A DNA stretch of 64,000 nucleotides from Paracyclopina nana (GCA_019096065.1 JAGUCH010000004.1:4526001-4590000), one strand, 5' to 3'. Counted from the first letter of the stretch, positions 10,372 through 19,955 are shown. Numbers and translations: made by a program. Notes: generated from the sequence alone by a model not told the origin.

Positions 10372-10488
10372 AAAAAAAAAAAAAAAAGTGATAGCACAAC
10401 TCGTCGACACCAAGAAAAAGACTTTACACCACAAAGAAGAAAGTGAAACAGAAAAAGACTGAAAAACATCTGGTAGCGCTGTCATAAC
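10372..10488 (+). other. pol-ORF3 junction with A17 tract
   Basis: The pol stop TAA runs directly into a homopolymeric A tract (10370-10387 including the stop). About 100 bp of A-rich sequence follows before ORF3. The phrase TCTGGTAGCGCTG occurs twice around the first ORF3 ATG (about 10469 and 10496). Confidence 0.85.
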
Positions 10489-13400
10489 ATGAAGTGTCTG
10501 GTAGCGCTGACCATCAGTGAAGCTGAGCGGCGGCTCAGCAAGAACCGCGCCAATAATAATAAAAGTGCGCCGAATTTTCTCGTCAAAACACAACAGTGCA
10601 AAAAAGTGAAGATGGCGGACAAGAAAAGATCCGGCAGCAGTGGCAAAGATGACGAAAGGAAGAAGAGGAGAGTCTCCACGAACCCTGGTTGTTCGAGGGG
10701 CTCTTCAGAGGACTTGAGGATCACCATAGCAAATACCGGAGAGGAACCCAGCGAGACGAAGCCGAAACATGGAATGGCCGCTTTTACGTCGGAGCGGCAA
10801 ATTGATCACGCGGCGGAAATCATGCGAGCTACGGGATTTCGACGGCTTCATTGGTATACCAACAACGACGTCAGCAGAAGAGACGCCTTTTTTGAGGTCT
10901 TTAAGGACCCGGAAATTCTGCTCATCGGCGACCAGTACAACTGGGGCGAGAAGTTGCCAGACGATTCGAGGCCGGCCGAGAGAAGGAGGAAAATGCGACG
11001 CATGGACGAGTGGAGAGCTTATAGAGCGCTTATCTGTCGCTCCAGAGGTATGTCGCTCATGGAAACGTACATGTTCTCTTACGGCAATCAGTTCGTGGAC
11101 ATCATGCGGATGTACAAGGAGCAGCCCGACCCAGAGCTGGAGGAGCTGCCCGACAAGGCGACGATGACCAGGTGTTGGATGGCGGCGAGAGCTCTCGGCC
11201 AGTACATCAAAGACTCGATGTCGGATCCAGCATGGGAAAAAGGAGTCCTCCAGGCAATGGAGGCTGGAATGGGCATGCACGTTGTACCGAAAATGTACAA
11301 GTTGTACAAGGAGGGCGATGTGGCGGACGTCATCATGATCGACCAAATGAGAACGAGTCTGTCAATTGACGAAATGGAGCAACTCTCCGTCTTCAAAAAG
11401 CTGCCAATAGTCACAAGAGAACACAACGACCAATTTGTGAAGGCCTTGAAGGACACGCTGGAAGCGATCAATGCACCGGCGCTGGAAGTTCGAATGAAAG
11501 TTGTCCATCATAAGCGATGTCAAACCGAGGCCGACCCTGAAATGAGCGGGATTGCACCCCATCAAGGCCAGGACCTTGGTTGTCCTGGCCCCAGTGGAGT
11601 TCAACCCGGAATGGACAGAAATAGACGAGTTGTCCTGGAAGATGTCGATGTGGACATGGAGGCAGCCCCAACGAAGGCGGAGCTAATCTCAGTTGCTTGT
11701 CAAGCAGCAGAGGTGGCAGAGCTCATCACAATTGCTTGTCAGACAGAAGAAAGGACGGAGGCCGCGCCCAGACCAACGACATCCACGCCAGTGGTCATCC
11801 CGGCTGGAATGGAAGATGAAATCATGGCTGACTTTCGAGGCTCCCAGCTGAAGGACGTCTCCAAGCTGAGTACATCAGTCACGCCCATGGATGAGGACGA
11901 GAAATATCTGCGCAAGTATACGAAGACTTATGAATGCCCGGAGCTGGAGGCCGGCAAAGTTTATGATATGACGAGTGAGCAAGAGCGGAAGTGTCATCAC
12001 TTGGGTTGTGCCATCCGGAGGGAGTTTGACCTGGTGGAAACCACGGACAAGTCCATGACGGTGGCCTTGGTTGTCACCGTCAAAGAGGCTCGTCGATTGG
12101 CATCCATGGCAAAAGGCACACCATATGACTTGGAATCACCTAAGATTCGATCAGTGTATATTTATGGTCTAACTAAAAAAGACAATATGTACTCTTCTAA
12201 TAGTTTTCCAGAGATAGAGCATGCCCTGGAGCTGGAAGAATTTTTCGAGTGCATTGAGAAGGCAAGAATGATGACGGTCGACTGTGAAGGCTTCCATCAA
12301 TCGCACAAGGTTGCGTACGCCAAGAAGTTTCCCCCCACAGTAGACGAGTTCAACAACATGACGTCGTATGTGCACATGGGAGCCCCAAATGGCATCGCAT
12401 TTGGCACGCGAGTGGGCTTCGTGGGTCCAACTTTTGTCGGCCGAAAGCTGCCTCAGCGCATTGTCGACCTGCTTGAGTCCAGAAGCGTGTTCAAGCTGGG
12501 CTTTGGAGTGGATGGAGACTTGAAGAGATTTCAGCTGATGGGAATCAACGTTCGATCTTGGGTCGATGTCGGTCACATCATCAAGCTGTTGAGGCCGTCC
12601 GCCAACGTTGGCAAAGAGGAGATGCTCAGGTTACTCGGGGTTCAACACTCAGTGCGCTTCCCAAAATGGGCGGGCGAAAACCCATATGGCGGATTCGTGG
12701 ATGAATACTCTGACTCAACAATCTACTACGATAGAATTGATCAGTTTGCCCCGATGGCGGGAGTGTTCAAAGCTGCCTGCCGCATCGCTGAGTGCGAGGG
12801 GCTGCAAGATGGCGACAACTTGTACCCGTACGTGTTGGCATTGCTTGCCCTCTACGAAAATGTGCCCCTGAAGTTTGGCACACAGCCTCGCGTGGAGTTT
12901 CGAGGCCTGTTGGACGAGCCCGAAGTGCCCCTAGACGTGCTGAGAGTCGAATCGAGACTGTTCAACTCGCGGGAGCATGTGATGAAGAAGTTTAGGAGTC
13001 TGGAGCTCCTTTGGCCGATCTCGAGAAGTTTTTTTCCTCACTTGTCCAATTCGGCAGTTCAGTCCTTGGAAAGCGACCTTGAAGCGTCCTTGGTTGACCT
13101 TCATAGGGCCGCTGTCATGGATGGGGCTGTTGGACGAGTGACTACGACGGCCAAGAAGAACCGCAAGATCGTCAAGTACCCTCACGCGTGCCTCATTTGT
13201 GGCGAGTTTGAGCACGACGCCTTCGACTGCTTGGAGCTACCTACGTGCACGCTCCCATACTGTGGCCGGGATGGCCACGCGTCAAAAGTGTGCCCACAAG
13301 TGTTAGAGAGGTGCATGAGCTGTGGGGGGCGCGGCCACAATGCTGGCCACCACCAGGACCATGATCTGGTCCAGCTCTTCGCGGGCGAGCGCGTCGCCCC

Positions 13401-13500
13401 ATTCGTGCATGTGATGGCTGTCCGGCAGATGGACAGGAATGGCAAAATTCTGGTGATTCAACGATATGGCGCGATCAAGCCTCTGAGAAGGTTCGAGTAG
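10489..13500 (+). CDS. Retrotransposon ORF3: DEDDy 3'-5' exonuclease with zinc knuckles
   Basis: 1003 codons between integrase and 3' LTR, the slot where env sits in some retroelements. No signal peptide or membrane segment is evident, so it is not an envelope. The N-terminal 60 residues are basic; ATG 10612 (GAAGATGG) has better start context than 10489. A helical, charged region follows. A 3'-5' exonuclease domain spans about 580-780: motif I D598-x-E600 (TVDCEGF), motif II with D675/D677 (GFGVDGDLKRF), motif III Y747-x3-D751 (YDRID), the DEDDy pattern of the RNase D/WRN/EXD2 group. The C-terminus (about 900-960) has a CCHC knuckle (CLICGEFEHDAFDC) and two more Cys/His clusters. The assignment rests on motif order; its role in the element is unknown. 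Confidence 0.85.
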   Translation: MKCLVALTISEAERRLSKNRANNNKSAPNFLVKTQQCKKVKMADKKRSGSSGKDDERKKRRVSTNPGCSRGSSEDLRITIANTGEEPSETKPKHGMAAFTSERQIDHAAEIMRATGFRRLHWYTNNDVSRRDAFFEVFKDPEILLIGDQYNWGEKLPDDSRPAERRRKMRRMDEWRAYRALICRSRGMSLMETYMFSYGNQFVDIMRMYKEQPDPELEELPDKATMTRCWMAARALGQYIKDSMSDPAWEKGVLQAMEAGMGMHVVPKMYKLYKEGDVADVIMIDQMRTSLSIDEMEQLSVFKKLPIVTREHNDQFVKALKDTLEAINAPALEVRMKVVHHKRCQTEADPEMSGIAPHQGQDLGCPGPSGVQPGMDRNRRVVLEDVDVDMEAAPTKAELISVACQAAEVAELITIACQTEERTEAAPRPTTSTPVVIPAGMEDEIMADFRGSQLKDVSKLSTSVTPMDEDEKYLRKYTKTYECPELEAGKVYDMTSEQERKCHHLGCAIRREFDLVETTDKSMTVALVVTVKEARRLASMAKGTPYDLESPKIRSVYIYGLTKKDNMYSSNSFPEIEHALELEEFFECIEKARMMTVDCEGFHQSHKVAYAKKFPPTVDEFNNMTSYVHMGAPNGIAFGTRVGFVGPTFVGRKLPQRIVDLLESRSVFKLGFGVDGDLKRFQLMGINVRSWVDVGHIIKLLRPSANVGKEEMLRLLGVQHSVRFPKWAGENPYGGFVDEYSDSTIYYDRIDQFAPMAGVFKAACRIAECEGLQDGDNLYPYVLALLALYENVPLKFGTQPRVEFRGLLDEPEVPLDVLRVESRLFNSREHVMKKFRSLELLWPISRSFFPHLSNSAVQSLESDLEASLVDLHRAAVMDGAVGRVTTTAKKNRKIVKYPHACLICGEFEHDAFDCLELPTCTLPYCGRDGHASKVCPQVLERCMSCGGRGHNAGHHQDHDLVQLFAGERVAPFVHVMAVRQMDRNGKILVIQRYGAIKPLRRFE
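11566..11590. other. Hairpin H5, loop CTTGGTT
   Basis: A perfect 9-bp stem GGCCAGGAC/GTCCTGGCC around CTTGGTT, inside ORF3. Confidence 0.9.
12057..12081. other. Hairpin H6, loop CTTGGTT
   Basis: A 9-bp stem GACGGTGGC/GTCACCGTC (one G-T wobble) around CTTGGTT, in ORF3. The loop is read in a different codon frame from H2, H4 and H5. Confidence 0.85.
13081..13102. other. Hairpin H7, loop CTTGGTT
   Basis: Stem GAAG-c-GTC/GAC-CTTC (7 bp with one bulged C) around CTTGGTT, in ORF3. Confidence 0.7.
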
Positions 13501-13521
13501 TCTGGTCCACCTGATAGACTC

Positions 13522-13532
13522 CCAGAGGGGAC
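13522..13532 (+). promoter_or_regulatory. Polypurine tract
   Basis: CAGAGGGGAC immediately before the 3' LTR; a short purine run in the place expected for plus-strand priming. Confidence 0.65.
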
Positions 13533-13748
13533 TGTTTGCCTCCCGGCGAGGTTGTGTGATTCTATCTGGCTGGACTCACTTTTCGATCTGTCATTCGTTT
13601 GTTTATTTTAGTACTTTATCGGATTTTATGCATGGCGGTCGTCAAAATAAACGATCTGACCCAAAGATCCCTTTAGAGTGCTCTTTTATTCGTGCGACGT
13701 TTATTTTTATCAGTTCATCGAGTCGAGATTACAGTGATCAGATTTACA
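13533..13748 (+). repeat. 3' LTR (216 bp)
   Basis: TGTTTGCC...GATTTACA. It contains the 12-bp segment ATTCTATCTGGC absent from the 5' LTR and is otherwise identical apart from 1 bp. It is followed by the right copy of the AGGGT duplication. Confidence 0.95.
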
Positions 13749-13980
13749 AGGGTTATCAGACGAGGGTTTGACAGACAAATGGTTTGTCAGGGTTTGTAAA
13801 AGATGAATTTGTGAGCCTTTGATTTTTGTGACTAGGGTTTGTGAGACTAGGGCTTGTGAGAGTAGAGATTGTGAGAATAAAGTTGGTTTGGCTAAGGGTT
13901 GTTGGTTGGGGACTAAAGGGTTTTTCTACGGGTTTGTCAGGCAAGGGTTTGTCAGATAAATTGTTAATCAGGGTTTTGGA
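13749..13980. repeat. Minisatellite between the two mobile elements
   Basis: Continuation of the TGAGACTAGGGTTTGT-type minisatellite seen left of the BEL element. Confidence 0.7.
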
Positions 13981-14006
13981 GGGATGTACTGTAAAAAGTC
14001 CTCAAT

Positions 14007-17000
14007 GTGAAATGTCCAGATAAAAAAAGTCCGGTTGCAAAAAGTCGAGATACTCAAAGTCCGCTCAAACCTCGCTATGCTACAGCAAAAGAGGAATCTC
14101 TTGAGGATGATGACATCGATGTGGAGCTAAAAGACAACATCACTGATGCCGATCATGTCAACTTTATGGCCTGCTTTCCTTTAGAGCAATATGATCGCCT
14201 CTGCCCTTGGATTGAAGGTTGCACCAGTTTCATGATGGAAAAGATGATTGTTGGTCGCCATTTTTTGTCAGGTGAGCCCATTGATGACAATATTGTTTGC
14301 CCCTTAGCTGCTTGCGCCACTGCTTGGCCCAAAGCTGCTCAGCCTGGAGATGAGCTCCTTCATGGACTCTCAATTGAAAGCTTCGACTTCACCCATCCTA
14401 AATTTGTTGCGGAGCAAGAGTCCCTTGCTCTGGAAGGACCGTTTGACCTTCGATTTATGGATGGACTGCGCAATGTTGTCTCTTTTGATGCTGACCATGA
14501 ATGGTCTACTGTTCTTCCAATGCTGGAGAACGATGAGTTCTTTGTCCAAATTCAACAAAGACGCGTCATGGCAATTGCCACCATTCCATGGACTGTTGGA
14601 GCCTATTCCAGGATGGGATTTACGAAGACAAGCCCTCCAAGTGAAGCCTTCACTACATTGGGAGTACTCGCTCCCAATGGCATCGCTCTATTTATAGTTG
14701 TTAACTATGGGGGGTTATCGCAGCCGATCAAGGGTAGGCAAGTACCTGATGAAATCAGGCTACGCGCATGTGTCCAGCTCCACGAAAAAAGTCAAAAATT
14801 CTACCAAGATATTCCTCTAAATTGTCACATATTATGATGTCCCATAATATATGGCCGCATGAATAATTATAAAGTAACATTCTGTGCTACATCAGGCTGC
14901 ATGGGCCCACACATAATGTCCCATAGCATTCTGTCCCATAGCATTTTGTCTCATAGCATAATGTCCCATAACAAATTGTCACAAAGCAAATTGTCGCATA
15001 GCATATTGTCACATAGGCATTTGTCCCATAGCATATTGGCTCATAGCAAATTGTCACATAGGCATTTGTCTCATAGCATATTGTCTCATAGCATATTGTC
15101 CCATAGCATAATGTCCCATTGCATAATGTCTCATAGCATAATGTCTCATAGCATAATGTCACATAGCACAATGTCTCATACCGTATTGTCACGTAGCAAA
15201 TTGTCACATAGTATTTTGGCTCATAGCATAATGTCTCATAGCATATTGGCACATAGGCAATTGTCTCATAGCAAATTGTCTCATAGCATATTGTCACATA
15301 GCACAATGTCACATAGCATATTGGCTCATAGCAATTTGTCTCATAGCAAATTGTCTCATAGCAAATTGTCTCAGAAGATAGAAAGCTATGTGACATTATG
15401 CTATGAGACAATATGCATCTTAGCATGTTTAGTTAAATTGGCTTTTTTCTAATTTGCTATGTGACAATATGCTATGAGACATTATGCTATGAGCCAAAAT
15501 GCTATGTGACAATTTGCTATGTGCCAATATGCTATGAGACATTATGCTATGTGACAATTTGCTATGTGCTAATATGCTATGAGACATTATGCTATGTGAC
15601 AATTGCCTATGAGACAATTTGCCATGAGACAATTTGCTATGAGACAATTTGCTATGAGACAATTTGCTTTGAGACAATTTGCTATGAGACAATTTGCTAT
15701 GGGACTATATCCTATGAGACAATTTGCTATGAGACAATTTGCTATGAGTCAATTTTCTATGAGCTATTTTGCTATGATACATTATGTTATGTGACAATTT
15801 ACTATGAGACATTGTGCTAGGAGATAATTTGTTATGAGACAATTTGCTATGAGACAATTTGCTATGAGACAATTTGCTATGAGCCAATATGCTATGGGAC
15901 TATATCCTATGAGACAATATGCTATGAGACAATCTGCTATGTACCCTGGTTTGAGAAAATCTGCTATGTGCCAACTTGCTATGAGCCAATATGCTATGGG
16001 ACATTATGGTATGTGATAATATACTATGAGACAAGGTCCTTTTTTCAAATCAGTAAATATAATATAACCTTGTAGCCTTAATGGCTATGGAACATTTTGC
16101 TAAGTTCCAAGAATATAAAACAATTAATTTGCAATTTTTTGTAAAGCTGGACACATGCACGTAGCCTGAAATCATCTCTCTGCTTGTTGATGGGAAGATT
16201 CGTAAAGGACAATTTAACGTCCATGATGACAAGTCTTGCTTAGCAGCAATCGGGATTGAGGTCCAGGGTGAGGTTGACATGACCAACCTCACGAAGTTTG
16301 CTTTTCCCCCTGATGCTGCAAATCCTGCACTGACAGTGCACAAAGGATTGACGTTTGCTGCTCAACAATTGAACCTGCCATCCCATTTGGAGATTAATCA
16401 TCCCAACCCTCGTGATAAAGGCTTGGATGCTGAAAAGAAGGCCAAAGATGTCGTTGTTTATGAGGGCGACACCGTCAAGAACAACTGGGCTTTGGCTAAT
16501 TGTTCAAGAAGCTTCAAGGATTGGGAAGATGGCCTTGTCTTCTATGCTTTCTATCGGCTGGCTGTGCCAATGATACTGGTGCAGCGAATGGCTTGCACCA
16601 TTTTGGGTTTTCTGCATGCTGAGCCTGAGGCTAACTCCTCCAGGATGGTACATTACCTCTTGTCCTTGTCTTATGGCAAGCCAGCCTTTAACTATTCGTC
16701 TAGCAAGAGATCCTTGCATGTTTGGGCTTTTGGGCGAGGCTGGTTCATGGGCAATCCCAATGCTCGTCCTAGACCAGGATTTCTCCACATGCAAGAAGAC
16801 AATCCTGTCCTTCGGTCTGCCAAAGAAGTCTGCCTCGCTATGAAGGAACTTGTCCTTGCTCCAGATCCTGGAGCCACTTTGCCTGTTCTCAGGGCTGATC
16901 TCAAGTCATATTTGAAGGGTAAATCTTACCATGAGATCAAAATCAAGGATGTCTTGGACAGAGCTTTCTATCCTGGACAAAGCTTTCCTCATCGTTGCAA

Positions 17001-17566
17001 GCATTGTGGTTCGACTGCCCACGTTGATAGGGAGCAAAACATCATTGCCAATCTGGATGATGCTCGCCTGAAGATCGAAGATGACCTTCCTTGTTGCTCT
17101 ATTGCCAAAAGATGCATCTACCCTCGTTGTTGCAGCACTGACCATGTCCTGGAAGTCTGCCCCAAAATGGGTGAGCGTTGTTCTGAGTGCAATGGTCTTG
17201 GACACTCAGCCTTTGATCATATGTCAGTTTCGTTTGTCACTTTGAAAATGACTATGCCTTGCTCACCCCCTTCAATGTTAATTCTGTTGGATACATCCGT
17301 GATCTCCAATGATCTTATGTCACTGGTGCCTTTTATCAGTTTCAACTCTCCATCACAGTTGGCAACACGGAGCAAGCTACACTTGCTTGCGTCCCAACTC
17401 GCTTTAATGCTCCCTTGAATTGATGATGATGCTACCGATCCCCTTGAAGATCTAGACTTCATCCTAGATGAAGTCTGGGCGGAGAATGTCGATGCTGTTG
17501 CATTTGAATCTGCGCGCCGAGTCTCCGCTGAGTACATTTTCAGTACTACTAAGAATTAGGATCATT
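14007..17566 (+). pseudogene. Decayed homologue of the BEL ORF3 exonuclease/zinc-knuckle protein
   Basis: Two long segments, 14007-14755 and about 16170-17240, belong to one coding region split by the foldback element 14756-16168. The matches to BEL ORF3 run in the same order: EEFF..I-like sequence before motif I; APNGIA shared exactly; a motif II-like segment (FNVHDD then GIEVQGEVD); and a C-terminal Cys/His cluster with VCP..ERC..C.G.GH spacing shared. Motif I has lost D-x-E (ATI in its place) and the motif III Tyr is not evident, so catalysis is unlikely. After about 17225 the coding-like sequence changes frame and meets stops (around 17310 and 17416). An AATAAA lies at 17583. The apparent start lies in the TIR repeats and may be too early. 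Confidence 0.75.
14756..16168. mobile_element. 1.4-kb foldback element of 15-bp repeats, nested in the exonuclease gene
   Basis: Terminal inverted repeat CAGGCTACGCGCATGTGTCC with one mismatch at the other end, flanked by AAAT (14752-14755 and 16169-16172). The inside is an array of 15-bp units of the type CATAGCATAATGTCT. The array runs forward from about 14905 to 15380, then flips to the complement (GCTATGAGACAATTT) until about 16035, giving a hairpin with arms near 500-600 bp. Translations of the array are artefacts. Removing the 1413 bp plus one AAAT (1417 bp) brings the two host coding segments into the same frame, confirming the boundaries. Confidence 0.85.
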
Positions 17567-17828
17567 TAGAACCCAACCGCTGAATAAAGTATTTGATTTG
17601 TATATTTGATTTTAATGTCTTATATTTCAAGGTCACCTTGGAAGACTTCATTTTATGTATCATTGGATTCTTTATTATCAAGCTTGGGCTGAACATCGAG
17701 CCACCGTAGACAAGAGTGTACTTTTTACATCAGGACTTTTTACATTAGGAATTCATATATTAGGACTTTTTTCATGAGGATTTTATATATCAGGACTTGT
17801 GACATTGCGGACTTTTTACAGTATTCCC

Positions 17829-18884
17829 TTTTTGAGACTAGGGCTGATAGGGTAGGATTTCAGAGAGTAGAGTTTATGACAAAAATATTTGTGAGGCTTT
17901 TGTTTAAGAAGCAAGCATTTGCAATACTAGCGCAGTTAATTTTAGTTTGTTTTTAGTGAATTGAGTGAATGAATTAACTTGCAGATGGTCTCATTCTTTT
18001 TTGTATACCGGATTTCTCACTCTCTCTCTGTTCCTGGCAATTGGGCTTTGCTCACGGTTTAGTTACATTTTTCCGAATAAGGTAAAAAAGATGGCATTAG
18101 GAGTAACCTCCGATTCTATTTCGGCGTCCTTTCAACTAGTTCGTCGCATAATCGTTATCATTTGGCTTTTTGACTTTTCAAAACAAAATATTTGGCGTTC
18201 TGGTCTAAAAACAAGATATTTTCTGTCTTTTCCAGAAAGCTCCTCTGTGCTTTAAGCTTGCTTTTCTTGGGCAAATTGTCCTGCAAAGCACACAATTATT
18301 ACTCAATGTGCCCATAAAATGGCAACAAAACTGGATTAAATCTTACTTTTAAAAAATTAGAAGACTGAAATATTAGTGAATTAGTTGAAATATACCATAT
18401 CTGTTGACTTTAAAAATTGATCGGAGGTTCAATTTTTTTAGATCGGGGCTAGCAGCAGAGCAGGTGCAAACAGAAACAGATCGAAATTCAATTTTCAGCC
18501 CGCTTAGCCTACGCTGCCATTAGCTGTGCTATCATTAGCTCCTCCTAGCGGCAAAAATTATTACTACCAGAGCCTCCGTAAGCAAAGCCCAATTCAATCG
18601 TTGACATTTCTTCTACCTCAACTACTGTGTCAATTTCTGGAATGAAATTAATTTCCAAATCACTACAACTCATCCATGACAAGGATAATAGAACAATCTC
18701 TCTAATATGGTGAAAAACAGGAACCTATTACTACAAATACTTGCTATGTCATTGGATGTATGTCCTAGTTCTGGCCATGAACATTTATGTTGCAAACTTG
18801 GACCTCAATAGAAACTTTCACAAACTGGGTCTTGATTTTTCAACTCGGGTGAAAAGAAATACCTAAGCTACCTAAGATCACCTC
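17829..18884. other. Gene-free stretch with minisatellite remnant and a possible small inverted-repeat element
   Basis: Starts with minisatellite remnants. CAATTGGGCTTTGCTCACGG at about 18036 recurs inverted, with 2 mismatches, at about 18580-18600, possibly the ends of a 560-bp MITE. No gene seen. Confidence 0.4.
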
Positions 18885-19955
18885 AGTGGGTGCCAAAGAG
18901 AATTTAGAAGGTGTAAAATTTCAGGTGTTATGCACCTATCGCGATTTTACATATGCTAAACTTTTTTCTTCAGCCATTCATATAGAGGGCCAAAATAATA
19001 GTATATATGCCGAAGAAGTGGGCTCTCGCTCAAAAAGTCCGCAATAAAATGCGAATTTTTTGCCCCAGCTCAGCTCAGTGGGTACCAAAGAGAATTTAGA
19101 AGGTGTATAATTCCAGGTGTTGTGCACCTTTCATGGTTCTGGATGCGCAAAACTTTCCTGGCACTGCTGCTCCTATAAAAAACTCGACTTTTTTGGCCTG
19201 GATCACCTCAGTGGGTGCCAAAGAGAATTTAGAAGGTGTAAAATTTCAGGTGTTATGCACCTATCGCGATTTTACATGTGCTAAACTATTATTTTGGCCC
19301 TCTATATAAATGGCTGAAGAAAAAAGTTTAGCATATGTAAAATCGCGATAGGTGCATAACACCTGAAATTTTACACCTTCTAAATTCTCTTTGGCACCCA
19401 CTGAGGTGATCCAGGCCAAAAAAGTCGAGTTCCATCCGTGAATTTTTGAGCGCAAGGCATTTTCCGTTTGCGAGTAGCAGTTGCTACTATAGGAGCAGCA
19501 GTGCCAGGAAAGTTTTGCGCATCCAGAACCATGAAAGGTGCACAACACCTGGAATTATACACCTTCTAAATTCTCTTTGGCACCCACTGAGCTGAGCTGG
19601 GGCAAAAAATTCGCATTTAAATTGCGGACTTTTTGAGCGAGAGCCCACTTCTTCAGCATATATATATTGTGGCCCTATAAATATGGCTGAAGAAAAACGT
19701 TTAGCATATATAAAATCGCTATAGGTGCATAACACCTGAAATTTTACACCTTCTAAATTCTCTTTGGCACCCACTGAGGTGATCCAGGCCAAAAAAGTCG
19801 AGTTCCATCCGTGAATTTTTGAGCATCCAGAACCATGAAAGGTGCACAACACCTGGAATTATACACCTTCTAAATTCTCTTTGGTACCCACTGAGCTGAG
19901 CTGGGGCAAAAAATTCGCATTTTATTGCGGACTTTTTGAGCGAGAGCCCACTTCC
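18885..19955. repeat. Composite inverted/tandem repeat cluster
   Basis: Two alternating modules. Module A has CAGGTGTTATGCACCTATCG then TTTAGCATATGT-type sequence; module B has CAGGTGTTGTGCACC then TTTCATGGTTCTGGATG. A spacer contains GTGGGCTCTCGCTCAAAAAG. The order is A-spacer-B-A, a centre near 19300, then the complements A-B-spacer-A-B-spacer. Arms are nearly identical over more than 100 bp and each module core is itself a near-palindrome. No transposase ORF. Confidence 0.8.

Larger units (their letters stand above)
3330..13748 (+). mobile_element. Full-length BEL/Pao LTR retrotransposon with an extra exonuclease ORF
   Basis: A 10.4-kb element bounded by short LTRs that start TG and end CA and by a 5-bp duplication (AGGGT). 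After the 5' LTR comes a TGGCGACC primer binding site, then gag, a 1945-codon Gag-C/Pol ORF in the order protease, reverse transcriptase, RNase H, integrase, then an A17 tract, a 1003-codon ORF with a DEDDy exonuclease domain, a purine-rich tract and the 3' LTR. The gag DUF1759-like region, the YMDD reverse transcriptase and the zinc-knuckle array fit BEL/Pao. The LTRs are identical apart from one 12-bp and one 1-bp indel, so insertion is recent. Gag carries two frameshifts in this copy; pol and ORF3 are open throughout. Confidence 0.95.
13981..17828. mobile_element. TIR element carrying a decayed exonuclease/zinc-knuckle gene
   Basis: Inverted ends: GGGATGTACTGTAAAAAGTC on the left and the complement of GACTTTTTACAGTATTCCC on the right. 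Both ends carry 5-6 subterminal iterations of AAAAAGTCC at about 13-17 bp spacing, in opposite orientation (13990-14065 and 17715-17820). The flanks show a degenerate 8-bp match (TTTTGGAG / TTTTTGAG), a possible target duplication. The interior holds a homologue of the BEL ORF3 protein and a nested foldback element. No recognisable transposase is present, so movement would need help from elsewhere. The class is uncertain. Confidence 0.7.

Noticed and set aside
14859-16016. Long open frames of HSILSHSIMSH and MRQFAMRQFAM repeats on both strands
   Set aside because: They are translations of the 15-bp inverted array of the foldback element; a 15-bp unit without stops is open in several frames.
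14905-16035. CRISPR-like regular array
   Set aside because: 15-bp units without unique spacers that flip orientation midway in animal DNA; a foldback minisatellite.
17965-18255. 96-codon hydrophobic frame
   Set aside because: No family resemblance and no supporting context; lies among repeat remnants.
18036-18600. 560-bp MITE with CAATTGGGCTTTGCTCACGG ends
   Set aside because: Only about 20 bp of inverted similarity with two mismatches and no target duplication visible; mentioned but not called.
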